Source: Pelagibacteraceae bacterium
GTDB lineage: Bacteria > Pseudomonadota > Alphaproteobacteria > Pelagibacterales > Pelagibacteraceae
Direction: 5' to 3'
Assembly (NCBI GenBank): GCA_011526385.1
Contig: WTIW01000034.1
Span: 1-33,741 of the forward strand
Length of the DNA: 33,741 bases
Shown here: positions 1 to 9,625 of the stretch, piece after piece
How positions within the stretch are numbered: position 1 is the first letter of the stretch
Layout of the letters: the number at the start of each line of letters is the position of its first letter
The notes under the pieces: generated by a model
What the model was told of the DNA's origin: nothing
What the model saw: only the letters and a program-made list of their open reading frames with translations
Databases searched by the model: none
Position numbers and translations under genes: made by a program

Positions 1-2216
1 TATAGAGGATCGTTTTTAAAAAAATCTTTTAAAAATATTGGTTTTTGGGACAGTATATATCTGTAGACATTATAGTTTTCTAGAACTCTCTGAACATAGT
101 TTCTAGTCTCCTTAAATGGAATTAATTCAATCCAATCGATGTAATCAATTTGTTTTTTTTGTGGATTTTTATTAATTTTTTTCCAGTATTTTACCCTTTT
201 GGGTCCAGCATTATAAGCTGCCATAGAGAAAGGGTAGGAGCCATCGTACTCTAAAATTAATCCGGCAATATAATAAGATCCAAGGTTAATATTATATTCA
301 GGACTTTTTGTTAACTTGGATTTTGAATATGTAAGCTTAGCTTGTTTTGCAACAGTTTTTGCTGTGTAAGGCATCAATTGCATTAAACCTTGAGCACCAA
401 CACGACTATTAGCACTAGTATCAAATTCACTTTCTTGTCGAATTATTGATAAAATTAAAGCTGTCTCAGGAATTTTTCTTCCACCTACTTTAGTTGGTGT
501 GCTTATTATTGGATAATTATATTTGTTATGAAATCTTTTTTGATACGATGCAATTTTAGATACTTGTATTGCAAAATCAAATCTTCCAATATCAGTTGCT
601 AACTTTGCAGCTAAAACTTCACTACCTTTTTCAATATTTTCGTTAGCAAGATATCTTAAAATGTGTTTTGTATATTTATCTTTATTTAATTCATCTAATA
701 AGTGAACAGTTGCAACAATTTTATTTTTGTAAAAACTTTCCGCATAATTTTTATCTATTTGCATTAAATCTGATAATTCAAATCTTTCTCTAGGTTTAGC
801 TTTCATATGAGACAGCTGACCATAATATGTTGTAAGATACTTAGATCCTATAACATACCATTTTTTTGAATTTTCTTTGTCATTCAACTCTTCATAAGTT
901 CTTCCAAGCCAGTAAGCACCTCTAGATAAACTAATTGGATAGGTGACGTTTTCATAAAATTTAAGAAAATGATTTTTAGCTAAAATTGGATCATTTAAAA
1001 AACTCAAAGCTATCCATCCACTTAACCATTCAGCCTCAGCAAGTTCAGGACTTTTAGAAAGAGCATTTCTGCTTGTAACTTTATAAGCCTCTTCATATCT
1101 TTTTTTGTAAATTAATTTTCTTGCTATTTTGGATCTTTCAACCCACCATTTGTCTGGTCTAACCATATATTCTTTGGTATTTTTAATATTAAATAAAATA
1201 TCTAATGAGCTATCAAGCCTTCCTCTTTTAATACGCCATTTTAATCTATTATAATTTAAACCCGCATCATTTCTAAATTTGTCTGGTACTTTGGATATAG
1301 CTGTATCAACACCATATGAATTACTCATGAGTATTTGTCTTGCAGTGTACAAAAGCTGATAATCTTTAGGCAAATATCTTAGCATTCTTTTAAGATCCCA
1401 ATATTTATTTTCCCAAGCAAGATAATCAGCTCGTTTAATATAATCATCACTTGATAGATATTTCTTAAATTTTTTTCTAAAATTAATTAAATCATTTTTT
1501 GTTAAATCTGCTGTTATAAAACCTTTTTTAATTAATTTAATTCCATCTGTTTTTTTTCCTGTTTTAATTAGACTTTCTCCTAATATCATTTCACCAAAGC
1601 CACTTAAGGGATCCTTTTTATCAAACCATTGAATAATTTGTTTAGGAGATTGATTTCTTGTAGATAATTTATGTTCTGCTAAATATTTTATACGATCAAG
1701 CCTAGGATATGTTTTAACTCTTTCAATAAAATTTTTATAATCATAAAAACTAGCTCTATTTCCAGTTGTTAAAAGATATCTCCATTCAATGAAATCATAA
1801 ATTGATTTTGCCCTTGCTTTTTTTGCCACTTTAAGAGCATCTTTCCAATTACTTTTCTCCATAAAGCTAATAGCTTGTCGTGCATAATTTAAATCTCTAT
1901 CACTATAGAATTTTGATTTTTTTGTTGTTGTAAGTCTTTGCTTTTTTACAATTAATGGTTTGTTCTTTGGTATAATTATACCATCAATTTTTTTTACAAC
2001 TATTTTTGCATCTTTTTCTTTTGCAATCTCTTTATCTTCCTTAGATTTAATTGTTCCTGGTTTAAATTTCGGTATTATGAAATCGGCAGAGTATTTTTTT
2101 TCCTTTGTTAAAGTAGGTTTTTGTTTAGGTATTATTAAACTTTCAGAAAATGCAGATTGAATAGTCGATAAAAAAAAGATAAGTGTAACAAAAATTTTGA
2201 TTGATTTTATCAGCAT
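1..2216 (-). CDS. slt: Soluble lytic murein transglycosylase (Slt type), 3' end outside window
   Basis: This gene is missing from the ORF track because it has no stop inside the window; reading the minus strand from ATG at 2216 gives 738 open codons to the left edge. The N-terminus looks like a Sec signal peptide (short Lys-containing head, hydrophobic core, small residues near residue 23), so the protein should act in the periplasm. A Lys-rich linker and a long alpha-helical region follow. A C-terminal SLT domain holds the catalytic Glu in RQESEFD (about residue 595), the GLMQLMP motif and AAYNAGP. Family knowledge: these enzymes cleave MurNAc-GlcNAc bonds and form 1,6-anhydro-MurNAc ends. 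It diverges from dapA across 38 bp, and slt next to dapA-smpB is a usual alphaproteobacterial order. The family is clear; the exact subfamily is not. Confidence 0.93.
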   Translation of the reverse strand, partial: MLIKSIKIFVTLIFFLSTIQSAFSESLIIPKQKPTLTKEKKYSADFIIPKFKPGTIKSKEDKEIAKEKDAKIVVKKIDGIIIPKNKPLIVKKQRLTTTKKSKFYSDRDLNYARQAISFMEKSNWKDALKVAKKARAKSIYDFIEWRYLLTTGNRASFYDYKNFIERVKTYPRLDRIKYLAEHKLSTRNQSPKQIIQWFDKKDPLSGFGEMILGESLIKTGKKTDGIKLIKKGFITADLTKNDLINFRKKFKKYLSSDDYIKRADYLAWENKYWDLKRMLRYLPKDYQLLYTARQILMSNSYGVDTAISKVPDKFRNDAGLNYNRLKWRIKRGRLDSSLDILFNIKNTKEYMVRPDKWWVERSKIARKLIYKKRYEEAYKVTSRNALSKSPELAEAEWLSGWIALSFLNDPILAKNHFLKFYENVTYPISLSRGAYWLGRTYEELNDKENSKKWYVIGSKYLTTYYGQLSHMKAKPRERFELSDLMQIDKNYAESFYKNKIVATVHLLDELNKDKYTKHILRYLANENIEKGSEVLAAKLATDIGRFDFAIQVSKIASYQKRFHNKYNYPIISTPTKVGGRKIPETALILSIIRQESEFDTSANSRVGAQGLMQLMPYTAKTVAKQAKLTYSKSKLTKSPEYNINLGSYYIAGLILEYDGSYPFSMAAYNAGPKRVKYWKKINKNPQKKQIDYIDWIELIPFKETRNYVQRVLENYNVYRYILSQKPIFLKDFFKNDPL

Positions 2217-2254
2217 TTTTTTAAAATAAACGACAACTTATGATATAAATAAAT
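2217..2254. promoter_or_regulatory. Divergent slt/dapA promoter space
   Basis: Only 38 bp separate the two start codons, so promoters and leaders for both genes must be packed here or reach into the coding regions. On the plus strand TATGAT followed by ATAAAT lies just upstream of the dapA ATG and could be a -10 element. No Shine-Dalgarno-like sequence is obvious before dapA. The assignment is positional inference. Confidence 0.35.
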
Positions 2255-3142
2255 ATGTTTAAAGGTTCAAATGTTGCTTTAGTAACACCGTTTAAAGATA
2301 ATCAGTTAGACGAGGAAAATTATATAAAACTTATAAATTTTCATCTTGAAAATGGCACTAATGGATTAGTACCAGCTGGTACTACTGGTGAGTCTCCCAC
2401 TTTATCTCATAAAGAGCATGAAAAGGTAATTGAGCTTTGTATAAATGAGGCAAAGGGAAAAATTCCAGTTATTGCTGGCACTGGTTCTAATTCTACAGAA
2501 GAAGCTATATCATTAACTAAGCACGCTGAAAAGGCTGGTGCAGATGGAGCTCTTGTGGTTACACCTTATTATAACAAACCAACTCAAGAAGGATTGTATC
2601 AGCATTATAAAGCAATAAATGATAATTGTGGGATACCGATCATAATTTATAATATTCCCGGAAGATCAGTTATTGATATGACGGTTGACACTATGGCAAG
2701 ATTATTTGAATTAAAAAATATTTCTGGTGTTAAAGATGCAACTGGCATTCTTGATAGAGTTGATCAACAGAAAGCAAAAATGGGTTCAGAATTTATACAA
2801 TTAACTGGAGAAGACGGAAATGCGTTTGAATTTAATAAAAGAGGTGGTGTTGGGTGTATATCTGTAACTGCAAATGTTGCTCCAAAATTATGTTCCGAAA
2901 TGCAAAGTCTATCTCTATCAGGAGATGATAATAAAATTGCTGAAGCTGAAAATATTGACAAAAAATTGCAACCACTTCATAAATCTCTTTTTATCGAAAG
3001 CAATCCATCACCAGTGAAATATGCAGCAAAGATTTTAAATCTGTGTGATGATGCTGTCAGACTTCCATTGGTTACAGTAACGGACTCAACCAAAGAGGAA
3101 GTTAAAAAGGCTCTTAAGATTGCAAATTTAATAAATGAGTAA
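2255..3142 (+). CDS. dapA: 4-hydroxy-tetrahydrodipicolinate synthase
   Basis: DapA condenses pyruvate with aspartate semialdehyde, the first committed step to diaminopimelate and lysine. The 295-aa length is normal for this TIM-barrel family (about 292). Visible hallmarks are [10 protein letters not shown] near residues 41-50 (substrate binding), Tyr132 in IYNIPGRS and the Schiff-base lysine Lys160 in SGVKDATG. It is the first plus-strand gene after the divergent slt, and its end overlaps smpB by 8 bp, so the two are probably translationally coupled. The product links cell-wall precursor supply to the neighbouring murein enzyme. No riboswitch space exists upstream (38 bp). Confidence 0.97.
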   Translation: MFKGSNVALVTPFKDNQLDEENYIKLINFHLENGTNGLVPAGTTGESPTLSHKEHEKVIELCINEAKGKIPVIAGTGSNSTEEAISLTKHAEKAGADGALVVTPYYNKPTQEGLYQHYKAINDNCGIPIIIYNIPGRSVIDMTVDTMARLFELKNISGVKDATGILDRVDQQKAKMGSEFIQLTGEDGNAFEFNKRGGVGCISVTANVAPKLCSEMQSLSLSGDDNKIAEAENIDKKLQPLHKSLFIESNPSPVKYAAKILNLCDDAVRLPLVTVTDSTKEEVKKALKIANLINE

Positions 3143-3605
3143 AAAAACCCATAGTGGTTTAAAAATAATTACATTAAATCGTAAAGCGTCTTTTAACTAT
3201 TTTTTTAATGAATTATTTGAAGCTGGTATAGTTTTAAAAGGATCTGAAATTAAATCTATCAGAGATGGAAAAATTAACATTGCAGACTCTTATGCAGTAC
3301 CAAAAGATGGTGAAATTTTTTTAGTTAATTCACATATACCTGTCTATAAACAAGCAAGCTATTCAAATCACAATCCATACTCTGAAAGAAAACTTTTATT
3401 AAATAGAAAAGAGATAAACAAACTTATTGGCAGAATTAATGAAGAAGGATTTACGTTAGTACCAACTAAAATGTATTTTAAAAAAGGTAAAGCAAAACTA
3501 GAAATCGCTGTAGCAAAAGGTAAAAAACAACACGATAAAAGAAATACAAAAAAAACTAGAGATTGGAATCGTGAAAAGGCAAGATATTTTAGAAAATCAA
3601 GTTAA
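3135..3605 (+). CDS. smpB: SsrA-binding protein SmpB
   Basis: SmpB binds tmRNA and brings it to stalled ribosomes for trans-translation. The 156-aa protein has the family core: a beta-barrel with [21 protein letters not shown], the [15 protein letters not shown] segment, and a basic C-terminal tail ending [11 protein letters not shown], which inserts in the decoding centre in characterised members. It starts inside the dapA end (8 bp overlap), and the downstream folK starts within its last codons. No tmRNA gene is visible nearby. Confidence 0.97.
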   Translation: MSKKTHSGLKIITLNRKASFNYFFNELFEAGIVLKGSEIKSIRDGKINIADSYAVPKDGEIFLVNSHIPVYKQASYSNHNPYSERKLLLNRKEINKLIGRINEEGFTLVPTKMYFKKGKAKLEIAVAKGKKQHDKRNTKKTRDWNREKARYFRKSS

Positions 3606-4098
3606 TTACGCATATTTAGCTCTTGGTTCAAATTTAGGAAAAAAAGTTAATAATCTTATAAGCGCAAAGAATTTATTAGTTGAGGAGGGTATTAAAATTT
3701 TAAAATCATCAGGTTATTATGAAACTGCATCATGGCCTAATACCAAATTTCCCTTTTTTATTAACTCTGTTTTATATGTAAGCACAACCATGAAACTATC
3801 GGAATTATTTTTAAAAATAAAATCTATTGAAAAAAAACTTGGAAGAAAAAAAGCAAAAAAAAATTTTCCAAGAGTTTGCGATATAGATATTATAGACTTT
3901 AATGGAAAAGTCAGAAATATTACTTTAAATAATAATAATATATCAATACCTCATAAATCTATGCATATAAGAAATTTTGTATTATTTCCTCTATTTGAAA
4001 TCTCTAAAAGCTGGACACATCCTAAATCAAAAAAAAATATAACAAATCTCTTGTCTTCTTTATCTTTAAATGATCTTAGATCTATTAAACAAATTTAA
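3571..4098 (+). CDS. folK: HPPK, folate pathway pyrophosphokinase
   Basis: FolK transfers pyrophosphate from ATP to 6-hydroxymethyl-7,8-dihydropterin in folate synthesis. Motifs are YLALGSNLG near the N-terminus, the [10 protein letters not shown] segment that corresponds to the Mg/ATP-binding RxxDxD motif, and [15 protein letters not shown]. The 175-aa length fits. The start is uncertain: the listed one is a GTG that overlaps smpB by 35 bp, and no ATG lies between it and the conserved YLALGSN block, so GTG (or a rarer codon slightly downstream) is needed. The other folate genes usually linked to folK are not here. Confidence 0.92.
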   Translation: MKRQDILENQVNYAYLALGSNLGKKVNNLISAKNLLVEEGIKILKSSGYYETASWPNTKFPFFINSVLYVSTTMKLSELFLKIKSIEKKLGRKKAKKNFPRVCDIDIIDFNGKVRNITLNNNNISIPHKSMHIRNFVLFPLFEISKSWTHPKSKKNITNLLSSLSLNDLRSIKQI

Positions 4099-4118
4099 TT
4101 TAGTGATATACTATAAGA

Positions 4119-5864
4119 ATGATAAATTCTGACGATTTAATAAATAAAGTTAAATCTTATAATAAATTTTTAAATCCTGATACTTTAACAAAAGCATACG
4201 AATTTGCTTTGAAAGCTCACAAACATCAAAAAAGACATTCTGGCGATCCCTACGTAATTCACCCAGTTGCAGTAGCAGATATTTTGACAGATTTAAAACT
4301 TGATAGCGCAACGATTGCAACAGGTCTTTTACACGATACAATAGAAGATACACACGCTACTTATAAAACAATAGAAGAAGAATTTGGAAAAGAAGTCGCT
4401 GATCTTGTTGATGGTGTAACTAAAATATCTGAATTTGAAAACCAAGCTATTTCAAATTCTAAAGCTGAAAATTTTAGAAAATTAATTCTGGCTACGTCTA
4501 AAGATATAAGAGTTCTGCTAGTTAAACTTGCAGACAGGCTTCATAATATGAGAACATTAAAAGCAATTGATAAAATTGAAAAACGCGAACGTATTGCAAA
4601 AGAAACTATGGAAATTTATGCACCATTAGCTGATAGAATGGGAATGAATAGGATTAGGGATGAACTTGAAGATCTTTCTTTTGAAATTTTGAATTCTGAA
4701 GCAAGAAAATTAATTAAAGATAGACTAGATCAAATTAAGGATAGTAATTTAATAAATTATAACAATGTCCTTAATGAATTCGAAAATGTTTTAAAAGATA
4801 AAAAATTAAAATTTCAAATTTTTAGTAGAGAAAAAACACCATTTTCTATCTGGAGAAAAATTCAAAAGAAAAGAACTTCCTTAGAACAAATCACTGATAT
4901 TATTGGTTTTAGAATTATACTTGAAGACGTTGAAAAATGTTATAACGCACTAGGAGCCTTACACAGTAAATGGAATTGTATTCCAGGAAAATTTAAAGAT
5001 TATATTTCATCTCCTAAGATTAATAATTACAAATCTATTCACACAGCTATTATTGGACCAAACCAAAGACCAATCGAAATACAATTAAGAACAAATCAGA
5101 TGCATGAATTTGCACAAAGAGGAATTGCATCCCACTGGAAATATAAATCTTCAGAAAAATTTAATTCCTTAACTTGGAAAGAATATGATTGGCTCGCAGA
5201 TTTAGTTGAAATTATAGATAAAAATGAAAATCCAGAACACTATTATGAATATACAAAATTACAGATGTTTCAGGAAAATGTATTTTGTTTCACGCCAAAA
5301 GGATCAGTAATTAAACTACCTAAAAATGCCACACCAATTGATTTTGCGTATGCTGTACATACACAAGTAGGTGATACGGCCATAGGATGTGAGGTTAATG
5401 GCAATGAACAAGCGCTTCAATCTGTTTTAAGAAATGGTGATGTTGTTAAAATTATTACATCAAAAAAAGTTTCTCCATCATTGCACTGGTTGACTAGTAC
5501 GAAAACTGGTAAGGCAAGAGCAGCGATTAGAAGATATTGGCAATATAGAGAGAATACTAAACCTTTAAAACAAAAGAGATATAATACGACTTTATGGATA
5601 TCTCTTCCTGATGAACCTGGAAAATTAGGCGATGTTACAACAATGATTGGAATTAATAATGTAAATATTTCAAGTGTAGAAATGGTAGAGAAAACTAAGA
5701 ATAATATAAATTTTAGGTTTAATTTAATTATTCATGATTTGAAAAACTTTACAAAACTTATAAGTGAACTAAAACAAAAAGATTATAATTTTAAAATAAT
5801 TAGACATAAAAACAAAAAATATGCTTTCTTTAAAAGACTCTTTAGCGGTTTTAAAAAAAACTAA
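4119..5864 (+). CDS. spoT: Bifunctional (p)ppGpp synthetase/hydrolase (RSH), short form
   Basis: This is the RelA/SpoT homologue that makes and degrades (p)ppGpp. The N-terminal HD hydrolase domain has His48, LLHDTIEDT near residues 70-78 and KLADRLHNMRTL. The synthetase domain has SIWRKIQKKR, GFRI and IPGKFKDYIS; a KxKD-like motif here is typical of bifunctional enzymes, not RelA-only forms. It also has YKSIHTAI and EIQLRTNQMHE. A TGS domain covers about 388-448 and an ACT domain about 492-560. At 581 aa it is roughly 120-160 residues shorter than typical full-length RSH proteins. The helical and zinc-finger (RIS/ZFD) part between TGS and ACT is almost entirely absent and no cysteines occur there. 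It follows folK by 20 bp and overlaps pyrE by 44 bp. Confidence 0.95.
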   Translation: MINSDDLINKVKSYNKFLNPDTLTKAYEFALKAHKHQKRHSGDPYVIHPVAVADILTDLKLDSATIATGLLHDTIEDTHATYKTIEEEFGKEVADLVDGVTKISEFENQAISNSKAENFRKLILATSKDIRVLLVKLADRLHNMRTLKAIDKIEKRERIAKETMEIYAPLADRMGMNRIRDELEDLSFEILNSEARKLIKDRLDQIKDSNLINYNNVLNEFENVLKDKKLKFQIFSREKTPFSIWRKIQKKRTSLEQITDIIGFRIILEDVEKCYNALGALHSKWNCIPGKFKDYISSPKINNYKSIHTAIIGPNQRPIEIQLRTNQMHEFAQRGIASHWKYKSSEKFNSLTWKEYDWLADLVEIIDKNENPEHYYEYTKLQMFQENVFCFTPKGSVIKLPKNATPIDFAYAVHTQVGDTAIGCEVNGNEQALQSVLRNGDVVKIITSKKVSPSLHWLTSTKTGKARAAIRRYWQYRENTKPLKQKRYNTTLWISLPDEPGKLGDVTTMIGINNVNISSVEMVEKTKNNINFRFNLIIHDLKNFTKLISELKQKDYNFKIIRHKNKKYAFFKRLFSGFKKN

Positions 5865-6411
5865 AGCTCTTTTGGAAGGCCATTTTGTTTTATCATCGGG
5901 ACTTCATTCTCCGCAATATATTCAATGTGCAAAACTTATGAGCTTTCCTCATTTGTCTAAAAATTTTTCCTTATCATTAAGCCAGAAAATTAAAAAAAAA
6001 TTTAAAAATTTTGACATAATACTTGCACCTGCAATGGGTGGTGTAGTGGTGGGTTATGAAATAGGCAGATTGTTAAAAAAAGAAACAATTTTTTGTGAGA
6101 GAGTTGATGGTAAATTTAAACTCAGAAGAGGATTTCAAATTAGAAAAAACTCAAAAGTACTAATTATTGAAGATGTAATTACTACGGGTAAATCAAGCCT
6201 TGAATGTGTAAGTTTAATTAAAAAATATAATGCAAAACTTATTGGTTTTGCATGTTTGATAAATAGGTCTAGTAAAAATTCTTTAAAAATTAAGAATAGA
6301 CAAATCGTGTCTCAATTAAAACTAGACGTTCCAACATACAAAAAAAAAGATCTTCCATCAGAATTAAAGAAAATACCAATAACAAAACCTGGTAGTAGGT
6401 TTTTAAGATGA
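5821..6411 (+). CDS. pyrE: Orotate phosphoribosyltransferase
   Basis: PyrE couples orotate to PRPP to make OMP in pyrimidine synthesis. The 196-aa protein begins with the family block ALLEGHFVLSSGLHS, then carries the APAMGGVVVGYEIG loop and the PRPP-binding motif VLIIEDVITTGKS. The ATG at 5821 lies 44 bp inside the spoT end; a later start would remove the helix before the conserved block, so this start is preferred. It ends in an ATGA overlap with pdxJ. A spoT-pyrE-pdxJ-acpS-lepB-rnc order is familiar in alphaproteobacteria. Confidence 0.96.
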   Translation: MLSLKDSLAVLKKTKALLEGHFVLSSGLHSPQYIQCAKLMSFPHLSKNFSLSLSQKIKKKFKNFDIILAPAMGGVVVGYEIGRLLKKETIFCERVDGKFKLRRGFQIRKNSKVLIIEDVITTGKSSLECVSLIKKYNAKLIGFACLINRSSKNSLKIKNRQIVSQLKLDVPTYKKKDLPSELKKIPITKPGSRFLR

Positions 6412-7124
6412 GCATAAGACTTGGTGTAAATATTGATCACGTTGCAACTTTAAGAAATGCTAGAGGTGAAAAACATCCTGACCCTTACTTATCAGCAATT
6501 AGTGCATTAAAATTTGGTGCAGATTCTATTACAATACATTTGAGAGAAGACAGAAGACATATAAATGAACAAGATTTAAAAAAAATTTCAAAAAATAAAA
6601 AAATTCCTTTAAACTTAGAAATGGCAGCTAACGATGAGATGTTAAAAATTGCCATTAAATATAAACCAAATTTTGTATGTATTGTTCCTGAAAAGAGAAA
6701 AGAAATCACAACTGAAGGTGGTTTAAATTTATCAAAAAATTATAAAAAAATTAAAAAAATTATTGAAGACCTTAATAAAAATAAAATAAGAACAAGTTTA
6801 TTTATAGATCCAAATATCAAAGATATAAAATTAGCAAAAAAAATAGGTACTAATTGTGTAGAGCTGCATACAGGAAAAATTTCGAACCAAATCAAAAATA
6901 AAAAGAACTATTTCAGTGAATTATCAAAAATTAAAAAATGTTCTGTTTTAGCAAATAAATTTAACATAGAAGTCCATGCGGGACACGGAATGGATTATAA
7001 AACAGCTAAAATATTGAAATCAGTAAATTTAATAGAAGAATTTAACATTGGTCATTTTATTATTGGGGAGTCTATTTTTTATGGAATGAAAAAAATAATA
7101 CAAAATTTTAAAAAAATACTCTAA
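6408..7124 (+). CDS. pdxJ: Pyridoxine 5'-phosphate synthase
   Basis: PdxJ condenses 1-deoxy-D-xylulose 5-phosphate with 3-amino-2-oxopropyl phosphate to give pyridoxine 5'-phosphate. Evidence: RLGVNIDHVATLRNARG at the N-terminus, HLREDRRHI, LNLEMAAN, VPEKR, and C-terminal HAGHGMDY and FNIGHFIIGES. The length of 238 aa is normal. The start overlaps the pyrE stop by 4 bp (ATGA), and acpS follows after 4 bp, so the three are likely one transcript. The deoxyxylulose-dependent B6 route is implied. Confidence 0.97.
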   Translation: MSIRLGVNIDHVATLRNARGEKHPDPYLSAISALKFGADSITIHLREDRRHINEQDLKKISKNKKIPLNLEMAANDEMLKIAIKYKPNFVCIVPEKRKEITTEGGLNLSKNYKKIKKIIEDLNKNKIRTSLFIDPNIKDIKLAKKIGTNCVELHTGKISNQIKNKKNYFSELSKIKKCSVLANKFNIEVHAGHGMDYKTAKILKSVNLIEEFNIGHFIIGESIFYGMKKIIQNFKKIL

Positions 7125-7128
7125 TTAC

Positions 7129-7518
7129 ATGAATATTATAGGAAATGGTGTTGATATTGTTGATAATAAAAGAATAGAAAAATTGATAATAAATAATGAT
7201 TTTTTAAGGAGAATTTTTACTAAAAATGAAATCAAAATTTCAAAAAGTAGAAAAAATAAAATTAATTTTTTTGCAAAAAGATTTGCAGCTAAAGAAGCTT
7301 TTGTTAAAGCTTTAGGCACTGGTTTTAGAGATAATATAAATTTTTCAGATATTGAAATAATAAATGATACAAATGGTAAGCCTAAACTAAAAATTTCACA
7401 TAAAATAAAACAACTTATTCAAAAAAAATTTAAGACCAAAAAAACTAATATTTATGTTTCTCTATCTGATGAAAAAAAACATTCAATTGCTTATGTAATA
7501 TTGGAAAATTTATCATGA
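7129..7518 (+). CDS. acpS: Holo-[acyl-carrier-protein] synthase
   Basis: AcpS moves 4'-phosphopantetheine from CoA to apo-ACP. The 129-aa protein shows the two family motifs: IIGNGVDIVD at the N-terminus (the Asp binds Mg) and FAKRFAAKEAFVKALGTG. A late VSLSDEKKHSIAYVI segment matches the usual C-terminal strand. It overlaps lepB by 4 bp. The pdxJ-acpS-lepB order is conserved in many proteobacteria. Confidence 0.96.
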   Translation: MNIIGNGVDIVDNKRIEKLIINNDFLRRIFTKNEIKISKSRKNKINFFAKRFAAKEAFVKALGTGFRDNINFSDIEIINDTNGKPKLKISHKIKQLIQKKFKTKKTNIYVSLSDEKKHSIAYVILENLS

Positions 7519-8243
7519 AAAAATTTATTATTGAAAATTTAAAAACACTTTTTTATGCTTTAATTATAGCAATATTTATAAGATCAATACTTATACAGCC
7601 TTTTTACATTCCATCATCGTCTATGGAGCCAAATTTATTAGTTGGAGATAGGTTGTTTGTAACTAAATTTTCTTATGGTTATAGCAAACATTCTTTTCCA
7701 TTTAGTCCACCAATTTTTTCTGGAAGATTGCTATCAGCTACACCAAAAAGAGGTGATGTTGTAGTTTTTAAAACACCGGCTGATAATAGAACTGATTATA
7801 TTAAAAGATTAATTGGACTACCTGGAGATACAATACAATTTATAAATGGCAATTTATATTTAAATAGTAAAAAAATTCAAAAAGAAGTTATTAACGAAGA
7901 TGACTCTTTATATTGTGGTAATACTAAAATAAAAGTTTCTACTTATAAGGAAAAATTGCCAAATGAAATTACTTATCATGCCTCATACAGGAATGATATT
8001 TCATTTAAAAATTCAGATAAATTTACAGTACCAGAAAACCATTTCTTTTTTCTAGGAGATAATAGAGACTGTTCAAAAGATAGCAGATTTTTATCGGAAG
8101 TAGGCTATGTACACAAAGATAATCTTGTTGGAAAAGCTCAAATCATGTTTTTTTCATCTGATCCACGTGTAGGCAGTATTTTCAAAATTTGGAATTGGCA
8201 AAATATTATAAGGTTCGACAGATTTTTTAAAAAAATTACTTAA
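7515..8243 (+). CDS. lepB: Signal peptidase I
   Basis: LepB removes signal peptides from exported proteins at the outer face of the inner membrane. One hydrophobic N-terminal segment (about residues 10-28) anchors it. The catalytic Ser36 lies in IPSSSMEPNLLVGD and the general base Lys97 in TDYIKRLIGLPGD. The C-terminal signature FFLGDNRDCSKDSR is present. 242 aa is typical for alphaproteobacteria. It starts within the acpS stop and abuts rnc (1-bp overlap). Several proteins in this window carry likely export signals (slt, gpx, bamE-like, small lipoprotein), though lipoproteins use a different peptidase. Confidence 0.97.
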   Translation: MKKFIIENLKTLFYALIIAIFIRSILIQPFYIPSSSMEPNLLVGDRLFVTKFSYGYSKHSFPFSPPIFSGRLLSATPKRGDVVVFKTPADNRTDYIKRLIGLPGDTIQFINGNLYLNSKKIQKEVINEDDSLYCGNTKIKVSTYKEKLPNEITYHASYRNDISFKNSDKFTVPENHFFFLGDNRDCSKDSRFLSEVGYVHKDNLVGKAQIMFFSSDPRVGSIFKIWNWQNIIRFDRFFKKIT

Positions 8244-8905
8244 TGGAAAAAAAATTAAAAAAATTAGAAGACAAAATTAATTATAATTTTAAAAAAATTG
8301 ATATTTTAATTAGTGCATTAACCCATAAAAGTTTTGATCCTATTAACAATTATGAAAAATTGGAGTTTCTTGGTGATAGAGTTTTGGGAATAATTATTTC
8401 AAAAAAATTACTAGAACTTTATCCTAATGAAAAAGTAGGTATTTTAGATAAAAAATTTGCATCTTTAGTTAACAAAAATAAATGTTATGAAATTGGGAAA
8501 TCCCTAGAACTTGATAAATATGCAATCGTAGGAAATAATAAAAAGAAAACCAAAGTAGAAAATAAAATTATTTCAGATTGTTGTGAAGCATTAATAGGAG
8601 CTATATTTTTAGACTCAAATTTAGAAAAAGTAGAAAAATTCATTTTAAAGAATTGGAACAATCACTTAAAATCCTCATTCACAAATGTTATAGACCCAAA
8701 AACCAAGCTTCAGGAATATTCTTTAAAAACATTTAAAATTTTACCAATATATAAATTAATTTCCAACACCGGACCAAGACATAAACCTACATTTAAAGTT
8801 GGTGTAAAACTTAAAAACACAAACTTTGTATATTCTACAGGTTCTTCAAAACAAAAAGCTGAACAATCCGCAGCTCTTGAATTACTAAATTCTTTTAAGC
8901 GATAA
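8243..8905 (+). CDS. rnc: Ribonuclease III
   Basis: RNase III cuts double-stranded RNA, including rRNA precursors. The 220-aa protein has the signature NYEKLEFLGDRVLG near residue 38, the metal-binding Asp/Glu of SDCCEALIGAIFLDS and a C-terminal dsRNA-binding domain from about residue 150 (DPKTKLQEYS, then SKQKAEQSAALELL). It overlaps the lepB stop by 1 bp and is followed after 6 bp by recO. In many proteobacteria era sits between rnc and recO; it is absent here. Confidence 0.97.
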   Translation: MEKKLKKLEDKINYNFKKIDILISALTHKSFDPINNYEKLEFLGDRVLGIIISKKLLELYPNEKVGILDKKFASLVNKNKCYEIGKSLELDKYAIVGNNKKKTKVENKIISDCCEALIGAIFLDSNLEKVEKFILKNWNNHLKSSFTNVIDPKTKLQEYSLKTFKILPIYKLISNTGPRHKPTFKVGVKLKNTNFVYSTGSSKQKAEQSAALELLNSFKR

Positions 8906-8911
8906 GCAAAT

Positions 8912-9625
8912 ATGAATTGGCAAGATAAAGGTTATTTATTGTCAAAAAATAAATACAGTGAAAATAATTCTATAGCAGAATTTTATACTAAAGAGCACGG
9001 TAAAGTTACTGGGGTAATCTATGGTTCAACATCAAAAAAAATTAAAAACTATTTACTTATTGGCAATAAATTTCATTTAAATTTTAGTTCAAAAAATGAT
9101 TCAAAAATTGGTTATTTTAAGATTGAAATAGATAAAATTATTACACCATATTTTATGGAAGATAAAAACAAACTTCTTTGTATTACTTATTCCATGAATT
9201 TAATAAAATTATTAACAGTTGAAGGTCAACAAAATATTAATGTATTTGAACTAATTAAAAATTTAAAAGTTTTATTAGAAGATGATAAATGGCTTATTAA
9301 ATTCATATTTTGGGAACTTAGTTTTTATAAATCTGTTGGTTACGATATAGAATTTAAAGATTATGTAGATAAAGAAATTCTTAATAATGGCGAGGAAAAA
9401 TATTATGTTAAATCAACAAATAAGTTTGTTCCTAATTTCCTGATTAACAAAAATTATAATATTGATAATGCTAAAGATGTTTTGGATGGCTTTAAAATTG
9501 TTGGAGATTATTTAGAAAAAACAATTTTAAAAACAATCGGTATTAATTATCCTAATTCTAGATTAGAATTTTTTAATTCGATCAAAAATCTAGATCTATC
9601 TGATCTGCAAAATATGAAACTATAG
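8912..9625 (+). CDS. recO: DNA repair protein RecO
   Basis: RecO works with RecR (and RecF) to load RecA on SSB-coated DNA. The sequence is diverged, but the N-terminal OB-fold pattern MNWQDKGYLLSKNKYSENNSIAEFYTKE, the GKVTGVIYG segment and the helical C-terminus match RecO, and the position after rnc supports it. No zinc-binding CxxC pair is visible, which is common outside some Gram-positive members. At 237 aa it is normal length. The 3' end overlaps the convergent hemB by 44 bp, so antisense transcripts over both ends are expected. Confidence 0.88.
   Translation: MNWQDKGYLLSKNKYSENNSIAEFYTKEHGKVTGVIYGSTSKKIKNYLLIGNKFHLNFSSKNDSKIGYFKIEIDKIITPYFMEDKNKLLCITYSMNLIKLLTVEGQQNINVFELIKNLKVLLEDDKWLIKFIFWELSFYKSVGYDIEFKDYVDKEILNNGEEKYYVKSTNKFVPNFLINKNYNIDNAKDVLDGFKIVGDYLEKTILKTIGINYPNSRLEFFNSIKNLDLSDLQNMKL

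Noticed and set aside
1960-2160. 66-aa plus-strand ORF
   Set aside because: It lies antisense within the slt gene, is not protein-like, and reflects the AT-rich complement of a Lys-rich linker.
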